From positions 23,362,025 to 23,426,024 of the forward strand of contig OU612070.1 of the NCBI GenBank assembly GCA_914767715.1: a stretch of DNA of 64,000 nt. The letters are read 5' to 3'. Numbering within the stretch: the first letter of the stretch is position 1; each line of letters begins with the position of its first letter. Made by a program: the position numbers and the translations under genes. Shown piece after piece: positions 13,232 through 25,600 of the stretch. Below the pieces are notes generated by a model. The model saw only the letters and a program-made list of their open reading frames with translations. It made no database searches and was not told the origin of the DNA. The DNA is from Membranipora membranacea (Eukaryota > Bryozoa > Gymnolaemata > Cheilostomatida > Membraniporidae).

Positions 13232-16200
13232 TTACTTTGATTCTGAGTTAACAGAGGAAAATACAAGTTCATATTGCTTCGGAGAGTTGAGGAAATCCTC
13301 TACTTTCTCATCTGTAGCCTGAGATCCAGGTGGTAGTTTGATGTTATACCTCTGAAGGATTGTGGTGATGAAGAGGAAATACTCCATCCTTGCTAACGGC
13401 TCACCAGGGCAAGCTCGCCTCCCTATAAGAAAAGACAACTGATGAAATAATTGTACTGCATTATTTAAGAATGTTTCTGCCAATGATTTCTGCTGGCGTA
13501 TAATTTTTTTGTTTTTTTCTTTAATACTTAATTTTTTAATATTTTTTTTTATATTTTTTATATTATTTATTATATAATGAGAGGGTAAGGGTGTGGCCGT
13601 ATAGGTAAGTTATTATGTAGGTAGGTAGGTAGGTGAGTGAGTGAGTGCATAGGTAAACCAGAGAGTGATAAGGAAATTAAGTGAATAAGGTTTTCAAGTG
13701 TGAAAGTGAAAGCATTTATTTAGTTCTAAACTGCGAGTCACACAAGTGAGCCATAGATTATGTTGTCAGGTCGCCTCATGTAAGCGTTTACGCCATGTTG
13801 ATGATTCAGGCATACATGACTTTTACTATTTTTTAGGTGTCTTTGCATGATAGCAAGATTGTAGATGAGTACAGGCTAAACATAGGGTGGTATATACCAG
13901 CCTGATGGTTGAGAGCTTGTAATTTAGGTATGCTAGTTGTGAGTTATAAAAAGTTTTGTTTTGGGTGATATTTCACTTGTTTGAGATCAGTGTAGATTTT
14001 GTTGTATTTAATGAGATGTAGAAATATTTGTTTTTCTCAGTTTTCTTGAGGTGCTAGTCTTTGATGGTTGTTGGTATGCTAAGGGGGTAACACGAAATTT
14101 GACCTATCATGTATTACTGGAATTTATTATAAGGGAGTTGTCTGCACACCACAAAATTACATTTATTAGAAACCTACAGTTCGGTGACTTAAGGCTGGTT
14201 CCGTCGCTGTGAGAGGTAGACAGGTATGTTGGAAGGACAATTGGGTGGACGTTTGGGCAGTCTGACATTAAGTTTTCAATAGAATTTCCAATTTCTTACC
14301 TAATCCAAAAGCAATAACTCTTTGTTTCTTTAGTTGCACATCACCAGTTAGAAACCTGTCAGGATTAAATGTATGTGGATCTTCAAAGACTTCTTCATCA
14401 TGTAAGACTGAGCTCATGTTGAATATCAACTCAGATCCAGCAGGTATATTCTGAAAAAATATCAAAGTTAGGTAGTATCGATACCGTATGAAATTAAAGG
14501 CTACAGAAGGACCAAAGCAATAGTAATGGGAGCTAGTTAAGCAGGAAGTCATTTGATATTTTTACACTGACAACTCAAAACCCGTCTGGGTAAAAATTGT
14601 GTGGTGTTAGAAATTTTTTCCAGTGTAGAAATATTGCATAACTACCACAGAACTAGCTGCCAGGTTATATATTGTATAACTACCACAGAACTAGCTGCCA
14701 GGTTATATATTGCTTTGGACTTTCTGTAGCCATTATTTGCGCTGTTCACCAGATAATATATTTAGATTTATCTGTGGGTATAACTCCCGTTTCTATCTGA
14801 CTGAAATATTTATCAATAGGGTAAGAGGAAAAAGAAGAATCAGATGCCAACATAAAGACCAACACATGAGATAGTGAGTCGTATAATAGCGGAATAGCAG
14901 CTGGGTGTTTTATATGACTGATTTGAAGTTGCCCAACCTTGTAGGGTATACTTTTTAAATGCTTGCTTGGAAATGTTCGGTGTGAATTACCTGGCATCCC
15001 ATCTCATGTACTGATTGTATTCATATTCTGTTTATTTTTTGCAATGCTTAGTGTTACAAAATATGTTGTATGACATAGTAAGTTAAAACAGTATCTCACA
15101 TATTTCCCAGCAATAGTGATATCCTTCTCGAATACATGAGGTATGCTTGTCGAGGCAATGTTGGCCATCCTCAAAACTTCCAGTAGAACAGCCTCCGTGT
15201 ATGGCAAGGACAACCTGTCTCTGTATTCTACCTGGCGATCAAAACCTGGCAGAAAATACAAAACATGGATTGATTCTGAAAGTAGATGTTCTACTTCACA
15301 AGTATGTCTTGATTTGTGGTCATTGCCAACTCCTTACGGAGAGTTCGCACTATCGCTTCGAATAGCATGAGAAAAAGTTGGTTTTGCTTTTTAATCTGTC
15401 AGGGTCAACTTAGGATTTGAAAGTAAAGTTAGTTTTAATATTTTGCCCATATATTCGATGTCGTTGCAACTGGTAATTTAAGGTCTGTTCTTTGAGATGA
15501 GAATCAATTTACTTTTTACCTAAAAAACTAACAAAAACTATTGGAGGCAGTGACTAAAATTATACGGTTGTGAGTAATTAAATAACTAAATGATTAACTC
15601 ATCAAAGAAGTATAGGAAGAGAGAGGGTGTGCATCACAAACTTAAATATTAAAATAATATCATTTTTGCAAATGAGACTTTATCCCGCTGGACGTGGTCT
15701 TGGTAAATTCACATAATATGTCCTTACATCTACCATTGAAGGAACTTTGCTTGCAATTTTGTTGTTGCAACACACTTGAGACATAGTTGCACCGGTGTGA
15801 ATACATAATTGAAAGTTGGATCAAGGAGTTGCTCCTTGGTTGGAGCAACTGTCTGAGTTGCGATTTGTCATGGTTGCAATTAGTTATGGTTGCAATTTGT
15901 TATTGTTGCTTACCAATAATACTTTTGATTTCATGGCGAACTTTTGTTTGCACATCAGGATAGAGGCATACATAGAGAAGTGCCCATTTAATAGCTTGTG
16001 AGGTTGTGTCAGTTCCTGCTACATATAATTGAGAGCACAATGCGGAAGCATTTCCATCTGTAATGATATGAAAGTCTTATTTATATACATCTATCGTGAG
16101 TATATCAGAGACCCTTGTGCCACGTGTTATACTGACTTAGTGAGAGCTGGGAGATGGTCTGGGAGAGGTTCGGGTAGGACAAAACCAGTCTTCTTCCATC

Positions 16201-19200
16201 ACTGATTCCAGGTGTGGTACACAATCACTATGTTCCCATGTGTCGATTTTGTAAGGATTTCGGGAGTTATCGCTCCATGGAAACGGCATTAAAGTCAAAT
16301 TCCGATTGTGACAAATGACTTTTTGGACTCAAATATCCATACCTTGTTTATTCAACCTGTATGGTGGCGTGGCTGAATGGTTAGCCGCTTGCACACAATG
16401 CTATCAAAGGGATAACACGCGGCAGGCCGGGGTTCAAGTCCCGGCCGCGGCAGATTCTTTTCATGTTTTTCCCATCATGGGAATGGTTAGAATCCACGAA
16501 ATTGGAGTGAACCACAAAATCGAAGCATGGGACCATAGTGAGTAACTTGTTACTACTTCAAATATGAAAAAATGTGTCAGTGGTATTGTAAAAAGGCTCA
16601 ATATATCATATGACACTTTAACTACTGCTGCCACTCAAGGAAATGTGTCCTCTCTGAATTCTGGATAACTCAAATATACTTAATTGAGGGTTTAATCTCA
16701 GAATTTTCACCTAATTAGAAAGTGATTTGCACAAACTGATCGTCCAAATCAGGGTATGAAATTGATGCACGAGGTGATGACATCACCACATCATCTAGTT
16801 AATTTATTTCATACCCTGATTGTCATTATCAATTTGTGCAAATTATTTGCCAATTAGGTGAAAATTCTGAGACTGCAGACTCACTTTGATAGTCTTGAGC
16901 TTTACATTATTATATTAAATAATCACACATTTGCCTGAGTGGCTTAACAACAAAAGATGGAGCTCCCATATTTACCTAAGAACACAGGGTCTTCCGAATC
17001 TTTGAGTGATCTGGAGTGCAGTAAGAATCTATCGATCAGATCGCTTCCTTCGCTCACACCCTCTAGATTCTTCACATGCTCGGTCACATGTTTTGCTCCG
17101 TCGGCTAACAGTATATTCGATTGTTCTTTCTCCCGTTTAACATTCGGAAGAAAGCTGGCAAAGGGCCAATTTTTCATCATTGCTGCCATACTGGTTTGCG
17201 CGATCACGTCATGCATGGTATCTAACAGGAACTGTAGGCTTGGATCGTCGTATTCAAGACGTGTGTTTGATAACATTTCAGATATCAAGTTATACGTGAA
17301 TTTTGGAATGGCGTTATTAATGCTGACTTGTTTTCCTAGGTTTGGGGTTATAAAGTGTCCCACAAATGTGTCAATTTCGGAAATGATTTTGGGTTCAAGA
17401 GCTGTTTTACCCATTCCTTCTTCTCGCAATCTGTTGATGGTAAAAGAACGGAGCGTCTTCCAGTGAGGATAAGGCGCCCAGACAATACCTGAAACAATTA
17501 AGATACAATAGAAATGTCATCAGGAAAACAATAATTGTTCTACAACGTTTTTCATTCGTTGCCAGGTAGGGTTAGATCAAGATTAATCCAATTGCCTGCA
17601 TTGCAGTTGCTCCCTTCCACTGGTCACGCCGTCGCAGCCGTCATAGCATGTGGCGTGACCGGTGGATCGGGAGCAACTCTGAATGCAGGCAAGTCGACCA
17701 TTAGGAGTATCCGCTCTAAAATATCTCATAGAAATCTTTGGGTTTGTTAGGGCTTGTCAGCACCGTAATTTGTCCTGGTCGCCGTCGAATTGACTATGAC
17801 TCTATGAGGTACAATCAAGCAACAGAGATTAGGGAGGGCCGAAAGGTGACCAGGACCGTCTCCAAAACAGTACAAGTATTTTGCAGAGAGTGGAACCACA
17901 TGGTTGCAGGTTGGTGTTCTTCATTGAAAATTCTCAAGCATATATCGATTACATACATGACAAGTTGGCAGACCCAAATCAGTAGTGTTGCCTGCGGACA
18001 AACTCCAAACCCGGACAGTCACGCTGCCCTTGCTCATAATAATTCAAAGGTTAAACTTGAGTGTTCATTTTATGAATTGTGACATTTTAAGGGCGTTTTA
18101 TCTGCTAATGCCGTAATTTATTCGACCTAGGAGGAACAGCCCTAAAGGGTCAGTTCTATTAGAAAAGTGGATATATTACAACAGTAATATAAAATATTAG
18201 GTAAATTCGGCCCTTGGTAACTATTAAATAATCATTAATAATAATCATTTTCATGGGGAAATCCAACTGAATCCAACTTGAATTCAAGTTGTCTCCCTAT
18301 TACCAATATTGACATGAAACTTAGATTTAATTCTCCTCATTGGTAATAGGGAGACAACTTGAATTCAAGTTGGATTCAGTTGGATTTCCCCATGAAAATG
18401 ATCATTATTAATGATTATTTAATATAGTTACAAAGGGCGCGAATTTACCTATTGCGAGTTCATAGGGCAAATAAAAAAAATAAAAATTGTTGAAAATAGC
18501 ATTTTAGTATTTTTTTTAATATATTAGGGAGTTTCCCTCCCTGACATACCCTTTCTCAGCCTATAGCCAGAGGTCTATCCAGCACATTTACAAGTTGCTA
18601 TTTTCATCATGCCTATCACAAAGTTGTGAGATGAAACACAAACAAGCGTGTGGCAAGCCTTTATGTCATTATTATATAGACTGGATTAGTGGTAGGAATT
18701 TACAAACATTACAAACTGTACAAGGGACTGTACATGAGATAACCTTGAAAAGAACAAGGAAAAGGGAGATAGGGATGGGATGGGAATTACTCCTGTAAAC
18801 TGGGAGCCTCCTTAGCAAATAAGGAGACTTGTCAGGTATGACATTGAACCTGTGATCTATCCCACTGCATTCAGTGACAATAGTTTAAAGTGATTAGGAT
18901 GATGAAAGATTATGAATGAAAAAGATTCATAAAGATGATTGTAGAGTGACAATTAAAAGTATGTATAGTATAAAGTGAAGTTAGCTATTTATTATCTGTG
19001 GTACTGGCACTTACCTGGTGTCACCTTCGCAATATCTTCATGATGATAAGGCATCGTCCTTGTTGTTCTATTGCTTGCATAGTCAGCATTCTTTATCAGT
19101 AGTTCATGCATGGCATCATAGCCTGAGATAACCATTATCTTCTGCCCTCCTAGCTCTATGGTGAATATCTGTATCAAGTATAATAAATCATCAAAGCACC

Positions 19201-20525
19201 ATTACTGATCGACAGGGGCTAATTTAAAATTGAAGTCTCATCCAAGATGCACTTTAGTGTAGTCATTATTGTTCACATTGGCATTGGCAAAAGCATGATT
19301 ACAAGTTTTAGACCATGCGTTGATTGCTGTTCCACTTGATGTAACTTGATTAAACCCACAATCACAGATGGCTCCTGTGGCAGTAAATAGCAAGCGTTTG
19401 CGCCATCTCACCATCCCCAAATAAGAAATGGGTTGATGGCGCTAATTAGCATGCCTGTTTTACACTACCCGCAGCGTGCACTCACATCCAACAGCACAGT
19501 CCATTCCACCATTATACCACCCTATACAGCCCAGCGTATGTGTTAGGGTTATTGACCTTACATGCCTCATTGCCAGGACCTCAATTCACAGTACATGCGC
19601 TTGATTAAGAATGATTTTGCGAATAATGCATGAGACACTACTCATCCTGCCAGTACTAAATTTCATAACACACCAACAAGAACTAGGTTCAGCATAGTTT
19701 AAGCGCTCAAACTGTGTCGGGATAGCTGGTAGTGGCATTCCATTATCAACCACTTCCTCCACCCACATTGTTGGGACATTGGTCGATAATGAAATGCCAC
19801 TACCAGCTATCCCGACACAGTTTGAGTGCTTAATCTAGGTTCATTGTGGTAGAAAAGCATTTGCACTGCACTGCAAGTCCTGATTGCTGTCACAACTCGC
19901 CGCGCGTTGCTCCGATTTCGTTTTTCCCTCCATATCATGTAACAACACGCTATACTATAGACTTATGTTGAGTTGATCAAACTTGACAGTCATTCCTGCT
20001 CCAAAGACCAAGGTGTTACATTTTCAGACTGTAATCACACTGCAGTTGCCTTAGACCAAATATCATTTGTGCCACTATGTACTCATCAGCAACCTCTCCA
20101 GACTATCACAAGATTTGATATTTAACAAGGCAGTTGACATGTAAAGTTATTCTGTGACTTGCTGTGAAGGCGGTTGGTTATGGCCAGGCAGTGGCGCACA
20201 ACTATACCTAGTGCTAAGTTTCCTGACAAAGCATCAAAAAACCATACATATACTTCACCAAGTGCGCGTGATTATGGAATATATGAGAGAATGACAGAAG
20301 ACTAGAACAAGGAATACTCACATCTCCATAGTGACGATGACTGTACTCAAACAGCTTGCTTAGTTTTCCACCGAACCACATAATCATAGGTAAGCTTCCT
20401 AGAATGGGTACACATAGTGGTCCTGGTGGATGCTTTGAGTTTCTGGATCGCTGAGTGATATAATAGTGAGCTAACAAAGCCGTGCCTACTGCTATAAGCG
20501 TAGGTGTTAGTAATCCATCCATCAC
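13232..20525 (-). CDS. Cytochrome P450, CYP2-like, copy 1 (7 exons, 500 aa)
   Basis: Minus-strand exons 20525-20322, 19168-19015, 17488-16976, 16057-15914, 15245-15100, 14450-14300 and 13422-13232, all with GT/AG borders and matching phases, giving 501 codons with the stop. A hydrophobic anchor (about residues 5-22) followed by HPPGP (32-36) marks a microsomal enzyme. Helix C has W123, W129 and R133 in [14 protein letters not shown]. Helix I has AGTDTT (304-309). The ExxR motif is E361-R364 and the meander has NPDRF. The heme loop is F435-GLGRRACPG, with C442 as the iron thiolate. The length is normal for the family. It should be an ER haem monooxygenase using NADPH-P450 reductase; the substrate cannot be read from sequence. 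The introns carry several fold-back MITEs and a tRNA-like unit, most shared with copy 2. Confidence 0.93.
13617..13647. repeat. GTAG/GTGA microsatellite
   Basis: Tandem GTAG then GTGA tetranucleotides in the last intron of P450 copy 1. The surrounding AT-rich 13500-13900 stretch has no counterpart in copy 2. Confidence 0.7.
14636..14712. repeat. 38-bp tandem repeat, two copies
   Basis: Two copies of the unit ATAACTACCACAGAACTAGC...GGTTATATATT in the intron between P450 exons 5 and 6. The same repeat is expanded to about 37 copies at the matching place in copy 2. Confidence 0.85.
16364..16453 (+). repeat. tRNA-like unit (SINE head or tRNA pseudogene)
   Basis: Box-A-like TGGCTGAATGGTTAGCCG and box-B-like GGTTCAAGTCC at the right spacing for a Leu/Ser-type tRNA with a long variable arm. 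The acceptor ends do not pair and the T-stem has a mismatch, so it is not a working tRNA gene. It lies in the intron between P450 exons 3 and 4 and is copied at 38118-38226. Confidence 0.6.
16697..16871. mobile_element. Fold-back MITE in P450 copy 1 intron
   Basis: Long inverted repeat: CTCAGAATTTTCACCTAATT on the left and its inverse on the right, with a further inner match around ATCAGGGTATGAAAT. The arms are about 70-75 bases. Copied at 38470-38644. Confidence 0.75.
17592..17692. repeat. Short fold-back repeat in P450 copy 1 intron 2
   Basis: Imperfect inverted arms TTGCCTGCATT..AGTTGCTCCC...GGTCACGCC and their inverse. GC-richer than its surroundings. Copied at 39365-39465. Confidence 0.7.
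18199..18450. mobile_element. Large fold-back MITE in P450 copy 1 intron 2
   Basis: Inverted arms of about 100 bases starting AGGTAAATTCG. They include TTCATGGGGAAATCCAACTG and AACTTGAATTCAAGTTG, with a short central loop near 18310-18340. Copied at 39971-40222. Confidence 0.8.
19664..19843. mobile_element. Fold-back MITE present in P450 copy 1 only
   Basis: Inverted arms containing CTCAAACTGTGTCGGGATAG and CTGGTAGTGGCATT, lying between exons 1 and 2. The matching site in copy 2 (near 41447) reads straight across, so this is a paralog-specific insertion or a clean loss. Confidence 0.75.
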
Positions 20526-20778
20526 TGCTGCTAGTAGTACGATTGCGACAGTTTATGGTGCCTGTGGCTCTACTAGCTTGCTAGTACTACCAACATGTAG
20601 TTATCACTGCAACTGTCACATACACTGTATGTGACACGCCTAGGTGCATGACTCTACATGAAGTTAGGAGTTGTATATTGCACTGTCATGGTTGCCATGG
20701 TCCTAATCTGATTAATTGTTATACTCTTCCGCATTTACTTCCATTTTTTGCACATTTAATTACCATCTAAATGCGGAG

Positions 20779-21059
20779 GAGTGCGGGAGGGGCGCCCAAG
20801 CGCCCTCCTGCCGTCGGAAATTTTTTGAAATTCGAGACCCAAAAAGCGACATTCTGGTACATACCAGCCAACTTTTATGGATGAGCAACACCAAGCATGA
20901 TACCAAAAATATTTAACAGCAACAGCCTCTTGCCCGGGCCCCGATTGAAAATTCTAGCGATAAAAGAAAACATTGAGTTCCAATTATTAAAAAAAAAAAT
21001 TTTAAACCTCCCAAGGGGTGCTCACTTGAGCACCCTGAGCACCCCTTCTGACGCCCATG
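20779..21059. mobile_element. hAT MITE, left-truncated copy
   Basis: Nearly identical to the right part of the complete MITE at 44345-44699, ending CTTCTGACGCCCATG. The left terminal repeat, about 60 bases, is missing. Confidence 0.75.
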
Positions 21060-21671
21060 AGTATCTGATGATTGAGTACTTTGAGACTTGACACAGTCGA
21101 ATGCGTTGTTAAAATCCAAAAAGATAAGTGATATGAAGTAGCCTTGTGCTTTGGAGTTCATACATTCTGAAATGATTTTGTGAAATTCATCTGAACATGA
21201 AAATGTTTTTCTTATAATTTTGATAAAATCGGAAGTACAGAAATTGGTCTGTAATTGACCAAGTCGTCGGTATAACCCCACTTGAAAATGGGTGCAACGC
21301 TGCCATTTGCATGGGAATTTACCTTCAATTAAAATCCTGTTGAGCATGTCAGTGAGTATATTTTTAATATATGGAAAAGTGATTTTCAGTATCCTTACAG
21401 AAATTCCATCAGATCCTGTGGCCTTATTGTTAGAAATACTATTTAAGTATTTGAGGCAATCTATTGGATTGATAATGGGTATCGAACTTACGCGTTTGGT
21501 TGTTTGATCAGGTATTGAAAACTGAGACTGCAGAAAGGCATCATTCAATTTTCCAGCCGCTGTAGCAAAATAGGTGTTGAATGAATGTGTAGGGATGTCT
21601 ATGTACTGAGCTTTTAGGATAGATTTCTTTACATTAAGAGCATCCGATATTGGCGATATTGGACAATACAT
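21060..21671 (-). mobile_element. Decayed LINE reverse-transcriptase fragment
   Basis: The minus-strand translation holds non-LTR reverse transcriptase blocks: SNNKATGSDGISVRILK (the KATGxDGI motif) and, 100 residues on, FLDFNNAFDCV (block A with catalytic Asp). The stretch between, where a TPVFK-type motif is expected, is scrambled, and no YADD block is present. Both ends are truncated and one abuts the MITE. It is related to, but distinct from, the LINE at 59.4-63.8 kb. Confidence 0.75.
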
Positions 21672-22693
21672 TTACAAGACGCTATCCAAAAACCAGAAGA
21701 AATTATCTGTACGACATAGCCACTGAGAAGGTACCGTGAGCCATCATCATATTCAATGCAAATCTTGAGAGGTTTTATAAGAAAATGGTGTTAGATTCTG
21801 TTTAGTAAATACGTACTGCACTTTGTAAACACTTCACATATGAATTCTGCAAATGGTAAATCTTTTGGCTTGGGTGAATGATGCCGGGAATGGACAGCAA
21901 CTGATGAATAATTAATACTCTGACTGAAAAAGTATTGCATCAAGCAAGTTCATTATCCAATACCCCTATGTTACATGCTCAGATCTTAGATATTGAGTAC
22001 AAAAGCTTCAAATAACCCAGCTTAGATACGGAAAAGATTCTATTGAGCATTGTCCCTACCATTCCTATTCAACTAAATGAATACTGATCGATGAACTATT
22101 GATTAGAGTAGAAGACAAGAAGACATGCATTCTTTTACTGATGATTATAGTTAATGGTCAATTCTATATATACAGGTGGTACGATAAAGAATAATATCCA
22201 AGGATACTTCTGTCTGACGCTCTAACAGGATAACAGGAAGTTAGGAACGGAAGGTAAGAGGTTTTCTTGGTCAGCTTGCACATGCTTAAAGAGTAAACTA
22301 GACTCTGAGAAATCTGTATATGAAAATGTGGCGTTTCCCCTATTTCTTATTTCGTTTGAGACTTAGACTGTGTACTTGACTTGTTCAAAAATTTAGGGCA
22401 GATAATTAGTAATGCCTATTTTGCTGGTGTAGTTTGTATTAGATTTCGGAGAACCGAAGATAAATTTGTTCCGGATGCTTGAGTAGAAAGGTGTAGGGTA
22501 CCTATCTAGGCTTTACCAGACATTTTCGGTTTAGTTTTCATTCCACCAACATTTGTTTGAACTCTGTAAAGATTGAAGAGCATGGCACCAGTCAGTACCC
22601 TTGAACATGATTTCCACTGTGAGCTATTTTGGTCAAACAAAAGATAGTTGAACATGCGTTCAATTTCGTTGCTGTAGGCGGTGTATTCCGATC

Positions 22694-25600
22694 ATGGCAA
22701 GCTTTGCTGACAAGATTCGATGCCCACACTGCTTGGAGGAGCTGGACTATTTAGAGGATCCTAAGGAGTTACCATGCAGTCATGTGTTCTGTATGCCTTG
22801 TCTGGAGAGTATCACCTCTAATATAGAAGTGGGTGTGCAGACTACATGCTCAATCTGCAGGTTTGTGATTTGTGTTCTACAACTTCCCTGACATCATGTG
22901 AATGGAGTACACTGGTATGGCAAAATTGAGCTGTAAAATAGGACTAGTTTCATATTAACATCATACTATGGGGTTTTGTCTCAAACTCCCAGATCTTATA
23001 TACCACACTAATCGGGTGATGGAAAGCCAATGTGTTGACTCTGACTCCAACACACTGACTAGTTGATGAAAAGTTGAAGGAGTGATGTAATATGCTCATG
23101 ACAAGTTAAACTTGGTGTAAGGAACACATACTCTTCCCTTTGCCACTGTTTTAACTGAAACTAAGGGTTTTAGGATAATTATTACAACTCAATTGGATAC
23201 AATCAAATGAACAGGCTCACCTGAAAACTCAGTACAAAGGGGGTACAAAGTTATCAGTGAAGTGTCAAGGCATCTTTTAACAGACTTTGAGGGGGCTATA
23301 TAGGTAAAATAATCTGAGCAGGGGTGCGCGGGAAGGTGCTACAGCAATCCATAACACGCCTAGTTAAGTATAAATTATAATGTAGAGGTACAAAGTTATA
23401 GGATGATTCCTCATTAAGAAATGTGATAGTAGTCTGCACTATCTGGTTGCCACTACTGATTGCTTGGTTTCTGGCTGAGTAATGTTTTTTATGCATTTGT
23501 ACAATAGCTATATGTAAAGAGGGAGTTGACTTCAAGTGAGACTGAGCGACTCCTAAATAATATAAGATTGCTCTTAGAATGTGGCTAATACTCAATACAG
23601 CACCACGCAAAAGCCTGGGCAGGCTGTCGGGGATGGGTGGGGTGATCCCCTCACCACCCACCCACCCTGACAGCCTTCCCAGGCCAACCACGCATTCTCA
23701 TACTTCATTAATTTTTCGATCTTGCTATGAACTTTATGCGGACATTAATCTGCATTTCAGTTCAACTCATGATGTCATGACCTTGGATTTGTTTGAGTCG
23801 GCAAGAGGAAAATCCAGGACCATAGAACTGCATACCACCTCAGATTCCCTAGCAGACCAAGAGGATGAGGAGCCAGTGATTAACTGTGATAAGTGTGAAA
23901 AGAATGCAGTCAGCTACTGTGCAGAATGTGACTGGAAGCTTTGCTCAAACCATGAGGAGGTGTGTATCGATTCCCAGATACATAATATACATAATATTCC
24001 CAAATTAGAAATTTGCAAAATTGTACTCTTCAGTCAATTTCTGTCCGATAATGTAGGTTAACATAAGAACATCAAAAACATTTTCATGTTTTTGTGTATC
24101 CTGATTTTGCTAGGTGCCAGACTAAAAAGTTTGATCTACTTTCATTACAACAGTATATCAAAATAACCAAACAGTTATGGTATCATCTGGTCAGTGCCTC
24201 ATATTACAGGGTAGTTTTTCGTACAGCTGATTGGCCAATCTGTGCACAACAAATATATTTACTGATCCATCGGACAGCGTTACCCTTACAGTTTGTTATA
24301 TCATTTTCAAGCTCCATCAACAATTCTTCTTTGAGGAGACAACACCACACAAAGTTGTCTCATTAGAGAGCTACCTCTCCAAAAGGAATATGTATATGAA
24401 GCCAATGTGCCCGACCCACAGAAAAGAATACGCCATGTGCTGCAGAAAATGCTTTAGTCTCGTATGTCAAAAATGCACAGTGGATAGCAAATGTGCTCCA
24501 AGTTCTGATGATGAAAATACTGATGATGAAAATACTGATGATGAAAATACTGATGATGAAAATACGGATGATGATGATGATGATGTCCAAGAAAAAGGTA
24601 AGAAAATGGTTGAATGCAAAGTTGTGACTCACCAAAACACTAGAATCACATCTCCATAACCAAAGCACAATAATAACTTCCTGCAAGAGATGTTTTCTTA
24701 TCTCCAAAGGAGTCGGAGATACTATGGCTAGGTCAATTTTTTGTGAGGTTTTCCGCCACTACCCAAATCTACTCCGCCACAGAATTGCCCATTTCTGCAG
24801 CTAGCAATTTCTATGATTGTTTCAAAATTGTTACTAGGCAATAGACATTACTACCATACACTGACAGACACTGCAAAACAACTCAAGGAGGAGTTTGATT
24901 CACTTCTGAGAGATTGTAGTAAGAAACTCACTGGTATGTGTAAGCTGGAGAAACAGACCTGGCAGGAGCTGGACGATACAAATGTAGCCTGTGATGAGCT
25001 GATAGAAAAAGTGAACACCAAATCAGAAGAGCTTGTGAGTATAAATTTTTGGTATAACATTGGGTGTTGGTAACTGTCGTCAGAATTAGAGAAAATGTCA
25101 CTTGTATTCCTGTATGAGAAGTTAACTTGCCGTATGCTCAGGCATCGGTATAGAGATCGGTTCATTCATCAGGACGGGTCACAGGTTGATAGAGTCTCAA
25201 TGGTGCGTCTGGATCAGTCAGCCATTCAGTTATAAGAGACTGTCTCAGAAAGCCCATCTAGGTGTTTCCGGTGGTGCTTTCCGGTTCCATTTCACTTTTG
25301 CTTGGACATATTCCACAGTTCCAACTAAAATTCATTCACATGGGAGCTTTTGATTTTGGACAAGAAACCCATACCCCGGGTATATTTCCACCAACTTTTC
25401 CAGACTGTTCTATTATTCAACATGCTCATCAATCTGACTGAATAATGAGCAACCATGTAGCTTTACATGTATTTTTCTTGATTATCAATGATCAGCCAAC
25501 ATTCAGACTTAGAAGATGCAACTTCACAAGTTTTAGGATCTCAAAACAGGTAAATGAGTTAAGTTTACCTGTGGCATAGGTAGGGCATCAATATCTGATA

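Larger units (their letters stand above)
20526..22693. other. Spacer between P450 copy 1 and RBCC gene B
   Basis: Holds the P450 promoter side (20526-20766 matches 42135-42385, including TGTCACATACACTGTATGTGACA), then a truncated MITE (20779-21059), a LINE remnant (21060-21671) and about 1 kb in which I see nothing further. The match to copy 2 ends at about 20775, marking where the two units diverge. Confidence 0.55.

Noticed and set aside
16957-17466. 169-aa open frame on the plus strand, repeated at 38730-39239
   Set aside because: Antisense shadow of P450 exon 3. The minus-strand reading has clear P450 motifs and splice sites.
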